A stretch of DNA of 64,000 nt from Mansonella perstans. Lineage: Eukaryota > Nematoda > Chromadorea > Rhabditida > Onchocercidae. Location of the stretch: NCBI GenBank assembly GCA_037074765.1, contig JBAMDO010000567.1:496001-560000 (forward strand), read 5' to 3'. The position numbers and the translations under genes were made by a program. How positions within the stretch are numbered: position 1 is the first letter of the stretch; each line of letters opens with the position of its first letter. Positions 1-13,333 of this stretch are shown here, one piece after another. The notes under the pieces are model-generated. The model made no database searches. It was given only the letters and a program-made list of their open reading frames with translations, and was not told the origin of the DNA.

Positions 1-341
1 TAGGAATAATGCATTGTAAGCTTATAAGACACAGAAAAGTTCTGAGAAATATTTGTGTTAATTCATGAAGAGAGGTATGACAATTTAGGCATTGCAGCTT
101 AAAGTTAACAAAAACTAGCATCCTTTCAAATGACCAATAATGACTAACGTATTACCAAGTCAATAACGGTTTTATGTATTTTTGGATTTTTAATGGACCA
201 TTTATTTATTGGAATCTCAATACTTGCTCCGATCATTCATTACGAAACAACATACTTTTCTATTACATATATACTTTTTCTAAATGAACATTGTCAAATA
301 TTTGTTAAAACTTCTCACTTTTCAAAAATATTCAAACAGTT

Positions 342-342
<1 letters not shown>

Positions 343-374
<32 letters not shown>
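343..374. repeat. Poly-A tract (32 A)
   Basis: An uninterrupted run of A. A matching poly-T run of 24 lies at 991-1014. No retroelement coding sequence is seen between or beside them, so they may be simple homopolymers or the tails of old retroposed copies. Confidence 0.9.
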
Positions 375-376
<2 letters not shown>

Positions 377-1172
377 AAGGAAAAAATAGCTGCGAAAATT
401 CGGCTTAAAAAAATATGATATTTTTCTAATTTTTAAATAGGAATAAAATTAGCATTGCTAATTTATTAAAATTTGAAGAAAGAAACACTCTAGTAGTTAT
501 TCTGAACAATGCTATACTTCCAGTCTTATTTGGTTCATAGATTGAAAATATTTCTATTAGGTGCTGCTATAATTTTGTTTGTTTGAAAAGTAAACAAAGT
601 GACATGATTAAATTAGCCTAAATAATTCACCAAAAATTAAAGAAAGGTCATTCCTATGACCTATTTGATAGTGAAATGCTGAAATATTTTTTAAAATAAG
701 ATTTAATAAACAAAATACAGTTGATAATTTCGGTAGAAATGAATTTCCACAAAAGACATAACACAAAGATGCATTTGATTCTGTAATATTACCATCAAAT
801 GCACATAAATTTATTGCTAGGCTTTTTATTTATATTTATAGGCTTTCTGAAAATTACAGGGCTATGTGTTAGAGAATAAGAATTGGCATTAATAACTTAG
901 CTTCAACAGTATCAAATAAATTATATTTTATGATTGTCTAATTTCAAACTTTTTTTCCAATGAAGAAAACAAATTTGTCAATTTTTGCAGTTTTTTTTTT
1001 TTTTTTTTTTTTTTCAATGATTCTTATCGTTCATAAAATCATTCTTCAAAGTGATTTTTCAATTTGAATAAAACTATCGAATGATTTAATACTGAACACC
1101 AATATTCATTGCTCGGTTTAATGTCTGAAAATTATTTATACCATCTTTCAGCTTCAGAATCCAACGATAGAA

Positions 1173-1406
1173 TTAACATTGGCCATCTGATTCCACTTCA
1201 CTTATAATATAAATTGAAACAGAATCCACACAATCATCTTCATATTTGACACTTTCTGAAGCAAAGAAATGTTTCAGACGTTTAAATTTCATTGATCGAA
1301 CCAATCTGATCCATTGTATGAATTCAGACCAAACAAGAAACTTATTGTGCAACTGGTCTTATCTCTCTTTCTCGTCTTACTTTGGCAATCCATCTCGATG
1401 GTTCAT
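1173..1406 (-). CDS. Candidate 3' exon(s) of an unrecognised minus-strand gene
   Basis: The stretch 1305-1173 reads on the minus strand as LVRSMKFKRLKHFFASESVK then YEDDCVDSVSIYIISEVESD before a stop. It has an acceptor (gatcag) and, upstream, a GTAAGA donor ending an exon at 1381. Joined in phase with the ATG at 1406 it would give a 52-aa protein (MNHRDGLPK at the start). The exon frame also runs open further upstream. The region is less AT-rich than its surroundings and open in other frames too, so it could be the last exon of a gene lying elsewhere. No family is recognised. Confidence 0.3.
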
Positions 1407-1881
1407 TTGGGTAATTTCATAAAAATTTCAATTTGATTTTGCTTCATCTTAATTTCAAATACTATTTTATTCTCACAATAACGTCAAAAATTCATTTTTT
1501 TTTTTTAAATTACATTTTTTGTTTCATGATTTTTTGATCAATTATTGCCTAATAATTTGATGTGAATTTATTGCATTTTCATGAGTCTATGTGAATTTTA
1601 ATATAACTTTGTTTCAAATTCAATTAATAGAATTTTAAATAGTAAAGTATGTTAAATTCTAAAGCACAACATTTTTAGTTGGGAAAATTTTGAGCAAAAT
1701 TTTAGATTTCGAATGATAACGATACTTTTCATTCATTATGTAAATTTGATGAAGTAACGAAGTACATTTCTGCTTATTTCTTTCAATTTATGGTCAAATT
1801 TCATAAAATATGAAAGTTTTTAAAGATTTAATGCAGTAATATTAAATTATCGATTCCTAACAATTAAGCAATTATCCTTAC

Positions 1882-1887
1882 TTGTAG
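1882..1887 (+). promoter_or_regulatory. Probable spliced-leader acceptor of PUS3
   Basis: A pyrimidine-rich stretch ending in TAG at 1887 lies 14 bases upstream of the ATG with no recognisable upstream coding exon. This is the usual arrangement of nematode trans-splice acceptors. Inferred from position and sequence only. Confidence 0.4.
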
Positions 1888-1901
1888 ATTGCATTGGTAG
1901 T

Positions 1902-4519
1902 ATGGATAAAACAAATGGTATCGATTCTTTATCAAATGGCAAGAAAATGAAAAGGAAGAAAGAGCGTGAATTTGATTTTTCACGACATCCAAGGCGACGC
2001 ATTGCTCTAATGTTCATGTACTTTGGTTGGGAATATAATGGCCTGGTTGAGCAACGAGAAATTAGTGGAACTGTAAGTGATGAAAACTGCTAAGATTTGA
2101 TTTCTGCCTGATCATTGAGAAAGGAGTACTTTCCCAAAAAAAAAACTTCGATATTTTCATCGTTCTCACTTTTTAGCTTTTTTTTTCCAATATGCTAACA
2201 TATTAATTTCATATTAACCTCAGTTATTCCCAAATTATATTGATTTCATATTAACTTCACTTGTTATATATTTACTTAGTATTAAAATAACGAATCAAAG
2301 TTTCTAATTGCCATTATTATCACGTTTATTTTCATTTTCAAAATATATTAGAAAAAATTGAAAATATATTATCCGTCTTAGTTTACAGGTCGAAGAAGAA
2401 ATGAAAAAGGCTTTGATGAAAACAAAACTTGTAGAAAGCTGGGAAAATTGCAGCTGGAATCGAAGTGGTCGAACCGATAAGGGAGTATCTGCTTTCAAGC
2501 AAGTTGCCTCTGTTATTGTAAGGTTTGTTTGTTTCGAATGTTTTAATTCTTTATTTACAAAATCATCAAGTATCTACATATGTTCTAGTGCTTAAGAAAC
2601 TATCAAAGCCTCTGAATGATTATTCAATCTTTGATTTCAGTAATAAAGTAATTTATTAACTTTTTATGATTTTGCACAACTTTCGAAAAAAAGATACAAT
2701 GATTTGTTATACCATAATTTATTTATGTACTGTCTAGATTTTAAGGTCAAATGAACCAGAAGGTGAAGGTGTTTTTTGGCCCAATATTGCCCATGCATCT
2801 TCTGAAACTGCTACGAAAGGCGAACTTCAGTACGTAAAAATGTTGAATAGTGCATTACCAACTAATATTAGAGTGTTAGCATGGGCTCCAGTCCCAGAAA
2901 ATTTCAGTGCAAGATATAAATGTACTCAGCGGACTTATACATATGTTTTTCCAAGAGCCAATTTCAATATTCAGGTGGATTTTGAAAATTTCTCGTACAC
3001 TTATTTTTAATTCGTTTATTGATTTATTGATTCACCTTTACTTTTCAAGTTATCTGTCTTGATGTGGGCATTTTTTTTAAAACAGTTGCAAGATTTTCGA
3101 ATATATTTTCCAGAGTTTTGAATAAAATTAATATTTTTCGGAGTGTCAGCTTGTAGGCAATGCAACAAGCTTGTCAATTTCTCATTGGCGAACACGATTT
3201 TCGTAATTTCTGTCGTATCGACATGAACAAAGGGCGAGTGGAAATGAATTATATTCGTACTATCATCTATGCTAATATATCATTCATGTCGTATGTTTTT
3301 AATGATTTTTGGAGAAAGAAGAAACCTTTTAAGACTAGTGATTTACCTGCACTTCTTAATCATTTTTGTTTCTCAATTCTTCTGATATTTTCATTTTTTA
3401 GCGTTAAGAGCGCTCTCATGCACTGCTTCAAGTAGGTTCACATTTACTCATTTTAATATGTTCTTTTCAACGGCAAATTTGGAGTACGATTTTTTTCTAG
3501 AAATAATACATTGTCAGCATCAAAAGAAAACCACGATGCTACTCATTATGAATTTCTACAACTTACCATCAAGGGGAGCGGTTTTCTTTGGCATCAGATT
3601 CGTTGTATAATGGCTCTGCTTTATGAAATTGGTCTTGGTAATGAGAAACCAGAAGTAAGTTCTTCAGTTATAACTATTATTTTGGAAGTAGTAAGGAAAG
3701 AAATGGTAATTTTTTATGATTTATTTTTAATCAGTACTCTTTTGAAAAATCTTCTTGTGTCCGCGGTTGAAAATGTTTACTCGATAAATTAAGCAATTAT
3801 GCAAAAATTTTGTGCACGTCTTTTTCCCAACCCTGTTTGAAGATCATTACCGAACTTCTCGATATTAGACTTACGCCTTCAAAACCAACTTATGGATTGG
3901 CTCCAGCATTTCCATTGTGTTTGTTTGATTGTATATATGATGGCATGGAACTTTGTTGGAGATGGGATATCGATTCGCTGAAATCTATCAGAAAACTTAT
4001 CCTGAAAACTTGGGCTCATTATCAAGCTTTGTATGTTTTCATTACAGTGATTCGTTTCTTTATGCTTCTAAATTTTTTTTCTTTTAATTCTCGTGCATCA
4101 CATGGTATATTTGACAGTGGTATTTATTAGAGCTGAGAAGATGCACAAGAATGTTGCAAAAGAATGCTTTAGGATTAAGACTGGCTTTTTTCATTCGTGA
4201 AATTGCGAAAAACTGATAAAAGGCAAGAAGACGTTTTTACATAAACGATGTTGGTGGAAATAATGCGGCCAAACGTAATTTTAGGTCAGCAACATTACAA
4301 ATTATGGCTGAAAACATCGGTACACTTGCATCAACATTACATAATGACTACAGTGGTCTAAATGATTATCTTAGGCCAACTGGTGCTTCTACCAAAAAAT
4401 ATATACCTATCAAAAAGCGGCCTACTTGTGATGCTTTGGAGCTAAAACAGGAAAAAATTCGTGCAAAAATGTCGAAAGTCGTTGCTGATGTCTCCAATAG
4501 TAATGATATTATATCATGA
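1902..4519 (+). CDS. PUS3: tRNA pseudouridine(38/39) synthase, PUS3/DEG1 family
   Basis: This enzyme isomerises uridine to pseudouridine at positions 38/39 of the tRNA anticodon stem. The exons are 1902-2072, 2389-2517, 2738-2974, 3157-3290, 3402-3431, 3501-3654, 3843-4030, 4131-4196 and 4285-4519; all phases match and give 447 aa, against about 480 for human PUS3. The TruA-type catalytic motif GRTDKGVSAF is visible with the active-site Asp at residue 87. Other family blocks are LPTNIRVLAWAPV, FSARYKCTQRTYTY, IGEHDFRNFCRID and GSGFLWHQIRCIMALLYEIG. The C-terminal block YIPIKKRPTCDALE matches the PUS3 tail rather than PUS1. A 3' splice-like site (cttgtag) 14 bases before the ATG suggests trans-splicing. 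The intron before the 3843 exon ends in AAG. It is the first gene of the co-oriented cluster. Confidence 0.93.
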
Positions 4520-5045
4520 TGCTAGTAATTAACACTTGGTTTGTGATATTTTTGATGCAGTGATGCATTACTTAATTAACAAATACTAGTTAATAACACT
4601 AAAGCTGAATAACTAACATTCTTCTTGTGAACGCTGTGATGGCAGCATTGTTTCCAGGCAACATTCTTATGTATTTCAGTATACTTTTTTAAATTAATTA
4701 TTGAATTGTGTATATTTTTTGGATTAGCCTATGCTAAAGTTGTTCTTCGATTTTAACTAGAAAATTCATTCATAGCCGATAATAGTTGCAGAGCGAATTG
4801 TTTTGTGTTGTTATTTTTGTTGCATGAAAGTTTTTTTTTGTTGATTGCATGTTATCTATGTTGATAAAATATACTACAGTTTCAAATTTTTTAGTAAAGT
4901 ACGTTTCAAGCGTTTTTATTTAATTTAATTAAATTTTAAAAACAAAGATTTTATATCAATCCTATCTTTCGATATATGCCAGTTGTCTACGATGCGCTTG
5001 ATTTGCTCTATTCAATAAATTAAGCTGAGCGGATTATAATTACCT
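4520..5045. other. PUS3-FNTA intergenic spacer
   Basis: 526 bp of AT-rich sequence with the PUS3 3' end. No gene or RNA seen. Confidence 0.6.
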
Positions 5046-7209
5046 ATGTTCGAAAGTGTGGACAAACCTGAGGTATGTTAAAATTTACTTTGACCTAGAA
5101 ATGGCCATGTTGCTGCTACCTACTACGCTGTTTCATATTTAAATAATCTCGAATTTCAGCGGTATCGGGATGACCCGGAATGGAACGATGTTCATCCTCT
5201 ACCCCTCACGGATGATGAACAAGCAGCCGTTCGGATTGAAACTGGTGATGCTTTCAACGATGCCTTCATGTATCTTCGTGCTGTTGTAGTCAGCAATGAG
5301 ATGTCAGAGCGCGCCTTTAAATTGACTACGAAGTGAGTTTACTTTGCTGTTACATGTAAACGTATATGTAATTTTTGTTGACTGCTAACGTAGATTGCTC
5401 TCCAATGAAATTCAGTGTGAGACATTAAGTGCCATTTTTTTCACTACAAATATATAATTACACCGTAATTAGTGTCGTAAGATGCTGAAAAAGTTTTTTT
5501 TTTGTTTATTTAAGATGTGTAAAAATATATTGGACTATTCTGGTCACTCAAAAGTAGTGAGCTTTTTGCAATTAAATTCATATTGAAAAGATATTTCGCT
5601 GTTAATTTCTAAAAATTTTTCAACTAATTCTACAGATGCATTGATTTAAATCCTGCTAATTATACTGTTTGGCAGTATCGTCGTTCTCTTCTCAAAGCAC
5701 TCAATAAAGATCTGAATGAGGAATTCAATTTCATTGCAGAGATAATTGAAGAAAATCCAAAGAATTATCAAGGTTATTAATATATTTTGTATTTCTCGTT
5801 TTATAACATGTTGTCTTTTCGAGGTCGCGAGAAAAATCTAAAGAAAAAGACAAGCCTAAGTCATATATATACATATTTTAAATAATCATATCACGATTTT
5901 TAATTTCATATTTGTGGATAAGTTAATGAATAATTAATGTTAAGTCTGGCATCATCGTCGAACATTAGTGGAATGGACAAATGATGCCAGTCGAGAGCTT
6001 GATTTCACGGCGCGAGTGATCGATGATGAAGCCAAAAATTACCATTCCTGGCAACATCGTCAATGGGTCGTTGAGAAGTTCGGATTATTCAATCAACAAG
6101 AGTTGGATTACAGCGTTGGACTTTTGATCGAGGATATGCGTAATAATTCAGCATGGAATTACCGATACTTTATACTTCAAGGATTGAATGCATTAAAGGT
6201 GATTAATTTAAAATCTTAACCCAGAATTTTCAATCTTAGGAGTGCTAGACGAAGCTGCCTGACTACTCAGTATTGGTGTTATCTTGTTCAGTTCTTTTCG
6301 GAAGAGAAAAACAATTAGCATTTTGTTATTGTTTTTGCACCTAAAATGATCACGTCTGTCAAAATGTTGATCTAAGTTTTTCCCTCTCTTTTTTAAGGAT
6401 CCGAATGTTTTGAATCGGGAAATTTTAATGACGCAATCTATGATCAGAAAAATTCCAAACAATGAGAGTGCATGGAATTTCTTATCTGGATTATTGCTTG
6501 ACGTACGTTTTTATTTTAAACGATTGAAGGTGGTTCCTCTTATACTAAGTTTTCAATAAAAAACTATCCGTTTTAAAATTCAAATATTTTTTCCGTTTAT
6601 TTTGGAAATACTTCTTGCCTTTTTTGCTTGAAGGGATTGTTTTAGAAGCATGAAATTCTTAAATTGAAGGTGACATTCGTTAATACTTTCGACTATTATT
6701 AATAAGAGCTTAATTCTGATCAAAAAAATATGTGCACCACTAACAATAGGAACATTTCTGATGTAGAACTCTGCAAATGAAACGATCATATTAGATAACC
6801 TAACTTTTACTGATTTTTAATTACAGAAAGGAGTCTCTTCTCGAGCGGATGTAATGCAGTTCTGCATTGAACTGAGTGGACAGAAACGTGTACCACTTTG
6901 TCTTAGTTTCATGGTGGATGTATTAGTAGAAAAGATCGAAAAGAAAATAGAAGTTGAAGTAAATTTGATTTCACATGAATTGTTCCATATTAGATATTAG
7001 AAATTTGAATTCAAATCTCAATGTTTATGTTGAAAAAATGTTGTGACACAGCGTCTTAATTATATCGTCTAAATTATAAACCATAATTTCAGGAAAGTGC
7101 TGCACAAGCATTAAAAATACTCCAAGAATTAAAAGAGCTGGATCCGATACGGAAAAAGTATTGGGATTATAACGAGAAACTTGTCAATAATCTCATAGAA
7201 GCAAATTAA
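5046..7209 (+). CDS. FNTA: Protein farnesyl/geranylgeranyl-transferase type I alpha subunit
   Basis: This is the shared alpha subunit of farnesyltransferase and geranylgeranyltransferase-I, which attach prenyl groups to CaaX-box proteins such as Ras and Rho. The exons are 5046-5072, 5160-5332, 5636-5772, 5945-6198, 6398-6502, 6827-6958 and 7093-7209, phase-consistent, 314 aa. The prenyltransferase alpha repeats are clear: [47 protein letters not shown] and NNESAWNFL. The N-terminal [15 protein letters not shown] matches the start of animal FNTA. It is shorter than human FNTA (379 aa) because the proline-rich N-terminus is missing, as in other nematodes. Two introns end in AAG rather than CAG/TAG. 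It lies 526 bp after PUS3. Confidence 0.95.
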
Positions 7210-7994
7210 TTTTTCATCTCTTATTTTCTGGTATTTCTTTGAGGAACTTTAAATTTGTTTGTTTATGGGGCAAGTCCTGCTTATCTGTCAAATTTGCTTT
7301 TAAAGAGTTGTGAAAATACTGTTTCAAATTAATGATGTGATTTGGAATGAGTCTACTTTCTGAACAAGATCGAGTCTTCATGTGATAATGCTTGTGTTCA
7401 TATGATATTTTAGTGAATACCAATGAACAGAAAAAAATGCTATTCAAGAATTTGAAAGGACAGAAAGCTTTATGCATTTTATCTTAATGTGAATATTTAC
7501 AATATCTTTTTAATCTCTATAAAATTTGCTTGTAATGCATTTTTGTCATTGATTTTATGATACCGAAATACCCAATTTTATCGTGACGAATTTTTCATAT
7601 TAGCAATACCACAGTGTCCACTGATGGAGATCTGTTGTTTTTATCAAGAACTTGGACTTTTCTTCCCATTTCCTTTTCTTTCAAGTTCAAACAGAAAATC
7701 ATTTCTTTTCAAAAATTACTGATATTTCGAACGGCAATTTGGATCTTATTTATAGAATTTTGTTTGACTAAAATATAAACATCAAAATATTTATGGATGA
7801 ATAAAAGATTACCTCTTATTTGCGTTTTGCTTTTATGGTGTTGTTTTTTTTTAACAGAATAATATATAGAATAAAATAGACTGCTTCGAAATTAATTGGG
7901 TTTGCTTTTCATTTCTCTTCAACCGACTGATTTTCAAGATAAAATGGAAGATTTAGTATAACATAAGCTATTCTACTGTTTCATTCGATTTTCT
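7210..7994. other. FNTA-RTRAF intergenic spacer
   Basis: About 785 bp holding the FNTA 3' end. It ends in the RTRAF splice acceptor at 7995-8003. No gene or RNA seen. Confidence 0.6.
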
Positions 7995-8003
7995 AATTTT
8001 CAG
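7995..8003 (+). promoter_or_regulatory. Probable spliced-leader acceptor of RTRAF
   Basis: The sequence aattttcag is a perfect nematode 3' splice consensus 19 bases before the RTRAF ATG, and no upstream exon is seen in the 785 bp back to FNTA. This fits trans-splicing of a downstream operon gene, but it is inference. Confidence 0.55.
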
Positions 8004-8022
8004 AGTCATTTATTTGGTCGTT

Positions 8023-10273
8023 ATGTCGCAACGAATGTTGCTTCTACTTGGATATCCTACGAGTACGGTTGACTGTGAAAGTATTATTTTTTTTTTCTTT
8101 ATTTTTCTTAGTATATTTTCAGGTGATGAGAGTATTTTGAACACATATCTGATAGAATTCTTTGATATATTGCAGGCTTTGAACAATTACAAGAATTAGT
8201 GCTATTTTTGGAGCACCAGTATATCAGACTGTATAAAATTGAGGACAGAGATGAATTACAATCATCGAATATTGAAGTATGGAATAAATCTTTTTCAAAG
8301 GTACTTCACTTTTCTTTGATTTAAATTATTTACAGATAAAAACACTGAATTGCTTGATTAATTTTTAATCCAAATTTGTTGTTATTAGTTATTTGATGTT
8401 AAATGCTAATGTTTCAGTGTCAACCTTCATTTCACATTTCATTACATTAAGTTGAAATGAGACAACACTTGCTCTCTCATATTATGAAGTACAACGTTCA
8501 GCAAAAGAAATGTCATTAAATAAATCAAATGTAATATCAAATCAGAATTGAAATTTCACTCGGAATTTTGTTCAGGAGTTTTAAAATAATTTTCAGAGCC
8601 ATTTCTTATAGTTTTCTCATTTTACTTATTGTAGTATTTGGCCGATTTGAAATGTCCGTTGTCCCGTGATAAAGACTCAGCTCGAGAAATAATCGATTGG
8701 CTTCTCATTCGTGCGATAGATTTTTTGTATCAGGAGAATGGTAAGTGTTAAATTAGCATCATATCATTAGATAAAAAGTAGGATAGTTCATTAAAACTTT
8801 CAAGTAATTGAGGACTGAATCATTTCATTTATTTCATATTATTATATTTGTTATTACTGTTTTTGTTCTCAAGACACTTTAGACGTTTTGACATTCCGTG
8901 ACCTTCAAGTGAAGATTGGAGGATTAGTTAGGATAGTTTCTCTAATGCCCTTTTCTTTTGTTTTGTTTTGTTTCTGAAGAATATTTTAAATGTAAGAAAC
9001 TAAATTTAACAGTTGAGCAAAGCCGCACAAAAAAATCCGTATTTTTCCATGCAGTTTGCCCAGATTGATGGATTCTAACTAACTTTGCATTCTTTCCTAA
9101 CAATCAAATTTAATGTAATTTAATGTGCTGTGAATATTCTTACAGCTGAAGCGAAGGACCTTACCGCAGAAAAATACAAACAGCGGAAGGCTGAGAAAGA
9201 AAATCAAAAAATAGCTAGCGATCCTCTTAGTGCTGTAGACTGTAAGTTTCATATAATTTCACAAGCTTTGAAGTCAATTCCAAGCAGGACTAACAAAATA
9301 TTCATATTAAAACAGGTTTTTGCTGAACTAATATACACAATAATTCGTTTTTTTGAATACTTTCCGGAACACACAGTTTGCTTCATTTCAGTTTGCTTGA
9401 TTTTTATTATTACATCCTACTATCTTTTAATTCCCGTATTTACTTTTCTTTATTATTTATTATCATGGGGATATTAAAATTTCTTTTTATGACATCAGTT
9501 CTGTTAGACTAAATATGGCATAAACATTTGTTTGCTAGTTTAATTTTTCTGATCAACTTTTCCGTTTTTTAGTTTCTGCAGAAGAGGCAAGGAAAGGCAT
9601 CGAAGATCTCAGAGTTACTTTCGGTATAACGGCGCATCCAGATCCTTTAATTGTTTTGAAAGCTTGTTGTAAGGTATATTTACCTTCTGTCCTTCCAATT
9701 AATTAAATAAATAGTATAATAGAGCAAATAGAATTTCTTGAATTAAATTTCATTTCATTCCAGTTTATTACGGACAATCTCTCTGATGAAGTAATTCGGG
9801 CAGCAAACAAAGAAGCACAAACTCAAAAGGTAAAATCTAAGATTTAGTGAGGAGATTAGGGGGCAGCGAGCTTTTCATTATATCAACTCGCTTACCTAAA
9901 CGATTGTCAATTAATCAATTTACTTGTTTGTCTTACTTATTTAGATGTGTATCAAATTTATCTGTCTACTATATTATTAATATTATGTTCCATGGTTTTC
10001 AAATGTATCGATTGATAAACAAATTGTTTCATTTCCGCATAACTTTTTAATTTTACTTTTCTTTCACAGAAAACAATGCCATTGAGCCGTTTTGATTTGG
10101 GGATGATATCCAGCAAGAACGGTGCTGTTGATGCTGCCGTGCGAGCTTTGCGATTAATTCATCTGGAAAATTTACGTGAAGTTCAAACAATGATCAATGA
10201 AACTATCGTTGCAGTACAGGAATTAACAGCTGATCCAAAAACTGATAAAAGGCTTGGTAAAGTTGGACTTTAG
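8023..10273 (+). CDS. RTRAF: RNA transcription, translation and transport factor (RTRAF/hCLE/C14orf166 family)
   Basis: In animals this family binds RNA polymerase II, the tRNA ligase complex and cap-binding RNA granules. The exons are 8023-8080, 8176-8300, 8635-8740, 9146-9241, 9573-9673, 9764-9829 and 10070-10273, in phase, 251 aa (human 244). Diagnostic blocks are HQYIRLYKIEDRDELQ near the N-terminus and AVRALRLIHLENLREVQTMI followed by ADPKTDKRLGKVGL at the C-terminus, nearly the same as the human end. The middle is charged (KYKQRKAEKENQK) and less conserved. The start is fixed by the ATG 19 bases after a strong ttttcag acceptor. It sits third in the co-oriented cluster, 814 bp after FNTA. 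Confidence 0.93.
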
Positions 10274-11024
10274 TCCCCCTATTTTTCGTATTTTTTCTGA
10301 ATTTTCCCTGCATTTTATTTGTAGCATTTTTAAGAAAATGCCGATTTTTCAAAACTTTATTTAATATATTTTCATATCCAATCTTTACCATATTTTATTC
10401 GGCATTTTTTCACGCTAGATTAGAGTAATTTTAGAAATTAGAATTTGAAAAGCGCCGTATCTTATGATATTATGTAGCATTCTTGGCCGATTTATCTGTA
10501 ATTGATTTGTTTTGTCTTTACGCGGGAAATTTATTGTAAAAAGTTTTTTAAATGTTTATTTATTCACTGCTGTTTCATATTATATGTGATATTTATTCAA
10601 TTATTAATTGTTCATTTACTTAAATAAAGCTGTTCGGGTTGTTTTTTATTTTTAATTTAAGGTATTGTAACCATTGCAAAGACATTTTCAATTTCGAATT
10701 ATTTTTTGCTAAATTCAGCTATCTGATATTAATTTCCTCAGTGAAATTAATAACTTGGAGAACATTTAAAATATCGATTTAAGGTTTATAAGGTAGATTT
10801 TCATTAATCCGCTATTTCAGAGCAACTGATGCCACGGTTTATTTTTATTTTAGAAGCATAATATAAATTCAATTGCTTTAAATTTCTATTCCGTATTTGA
10901 TAATGAGTTATATAAAATGCCGTTCATTTTGCGTTATTAAGGCATTTTTTGGGATACTATGGCTTTGAGATTTCCACAACATTGATATTTCTGTTTTAAA
11001 TCCTTCTTTTGAACATTAATTGTA
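10274..11024. other. Intergenic AT-rich spacer, RTRAF to AK6
   Basis: About 750 bp with no open frame of note, no RNA gene and no repeat recognised. It presumably carries the RTRAF 3' UTR. No strong trans-splice acceptor is seen immediately before the AK6 ATG. Confidence 0.6.
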
Positions 11025-12853
11025 ATGTCTACATCTGAAACTCGTCAAAAGCCAAATCTGCTTATAACTGGTACTCCTGGAACTGGAAAAACTACGCTTT
11101 GTGAAGCTTTGTCGGAAAAACTTGGTAGGCATTAATTTTATTAATTGCCATCACTTTTTTTTTCCTTTCAATATAGTTTTTTAATAAATTTGGACTATTC
11201 TTTGGTATTATGCGAGCATAAAACTATAAACAACAGATAAGGAAAGTATTGATAGCATTTTTTTAGATATTTTGTTGCTTGTAATTTTTGATATCTTATT
11301 GAGAAGGATATAATTTTTTTTGCTTCTTTGTGCGTTACCTTAATTTCAGAAAAAACTCTTTGCAAAGTTTTAAAGATTTAATTTATTTAAAACTGGATGC
11401 ATATTCTTCAAAATTTTAGGTTTTAAATATATTAACTGTAGTGAAGAAATCGTTCAGAATAATTTATATTTGGAATATGACGAAGAGTTCGACAGTCATA
11501 TACTTGATGAAGACAAATTCTTGGATCATATTGAAGTATGTGCTCTTTCCATGCTTTCATGCCTCGTATTTTCTTTTTGGATTTGTTTTATTATATAAAA
11601 CCAAATTTTTTTTCTTCGTTTTCTCAATAAATTTTTTATTTGATGATAAAGTAGCTTTCGTTCTAGAAATGGCTAAGGATTTGTATTTCCAAGTACTGGA
11701 AGCTATTTCTTGTGATAAATGTGATAAGCATAACTCTTAACTGTAAAATTTTTTTCACTCTTCTTTGATTTAACGTTCGAGAAATTCAACATACAAATAG
11801 AAAGTGCGTAAATGGTAAAGAAGATCAACATAAATTTAAAAATCGTTATTACGTTTTCTCCCGAAGTCGTTTGAAATATGAAAAGCTTAAATTTTCAGAA
11901 CTATTTTTTTGTGACTCTGTTTCATTTTTTTTTGTGATTTTTTGTGTTGTATTTGACCATGTATCTCATTTCTATTATCTCTGCATTAATTTATTATTTA
12001 TTATGCATTTGTTTTTTTAACATTTTCACATAAATTTTCCAATATTAAATTTTAGGATAGAATGAATTCGGAATGTGGAGGATACATAGTGGATTATCAC
12101 GGTTCCGACTTTTTCCCGGAAAGATGGTTCGATTTTGTATTTGTTTTACGATGTAATAACACGCTTCTTTACGACCGACTTTCTGCTCGATGTTATAGCA
12201 AGAAGAAAATTCAAGAAAATATTGAGTGTGAAATTTTCGGATCACTATTGGAAGAAGCTAAAGATTCGTATGATGTCAGTCCTTTTTTCATTGTTTTTAG
12301 CGGTCATTATTTTTGAAAGAACTAGATTTAGTTTGGTTTCCAAAATTTGTTATTCAATGATTTAACTTTTTATTTTCTATTTGACAGTTACCAAACAAGT
12401 ACTGTAAAACCATATTTATCGTCTTTGAAAATTTCTTTCTCATCATCCTCTTTTGATTTGTTAATTTTTTGATTTATCAACGACAGCATAAATATAAAGA
12501 CTCCATTTAGCTCAATTTGCTGTTTATTGCCGACTTTTTGTTTGTTCAATATATGAGTTATTCTCATTATTAGTAATTTTATAATCCACAAAAATTTATT
12601 ATGAGTTGAAATGTAGAATGAGATTGTACTTTCTAGAAGTTATCAAATTTCCTCTAAGTACCTTTTAATTGAGATAGTCTTTTGACATTTTTCAGTAAGA
12701 TGCTAACCACAACTTTTTTTTTTAAGAAAAGATTTCAAATTCTATTTTTTCCAGGAAAAAATTGTTTATGAATTACGAAACGAGACAAACAAGCAGATGT
12801 CTGAGAATTTGGAAAGAATATGCCAACTAGTTTTAAACTGGAAGAAACAATGA
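11025..12853 (+). CDS. AK6: Adenylate kinase isoenzyme 6 (CINAP/Fap7 family)
   Basis: This is a nuclear NMP kinase/ATPase that also acts in 40S ribosomal subunit maturation. The exons are 11025-11124, 11420-11535, 12056-12274 and 12755-12853, in phase, 177 aa (human 172). The Walker A loop GTPGTGKTT is at residues 16-24. [48 protein letters not shown] and [16 protein letters not shown] match AK6 blocks in order. The third donor is GTCAGT, a weaker form of the consensus. It is fourth in the cluster, 751 bp after RTRAF. Its ribosome-assembly role fits its RNA-related neighbours. Confidence 0.95.
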
Positions 12854-13333
12854 TTCTTGATGTCCTTTTTTGTTTGATTTAATAATTGCCAAAATCCAAA
12901 TAAAGTCTTGTTGAGAATCCGCGAGTTTTTATGGTTTGCATATTTTTGAGATCATGTTTCTTGCTATATTTGATATCTACGTCGATTCTAATTACTGAAA
13001 ATTAGAGAAGTGGAACGAATAACGAACGGAGATTTTTATAATGCAAGGAAATACTTCACAAATGTGAAAATTTGGGACGAAACTTTGTTTTTTTTTTTTT
13101 TTTTTTTATAATTATTTTAATATCTTGAAAGTTTCATAAGGTTGATGCTGCAATCAGTTTTGATTTTTCGAGTTTGTTAGTTTGTTATTCTTGAGTTAAA
13201 ATTTAAATTTTCTTTAGTATATGATAAATTAATTCAGTGAACGCTGGATTATTGCCAAGATAAACTTGCTTGCTTGGAAGTTTATTTCATTTTTGGGTTT
13301 ATTTTGAGCTCAAATTATTAGAGTGAACGAATA
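12854..13333. other. AK6-mL53 intergenic spacer
   Basis: 480 bp including an AATAAA at 12898-12903 (a likely AK6 poly(A) signal) and a T run near 13088-13107. A weak acceptor (attattag at 13321) lies 12 bases before the mL53 ATG. Confidence 0.55.

Noticed and set aside
343..1014. Poly-A (343-374) and poly-T (991-1014) as ends of one retroposed element
   Set aside because: No target-site duplication or coding remnant between them could be recognised.
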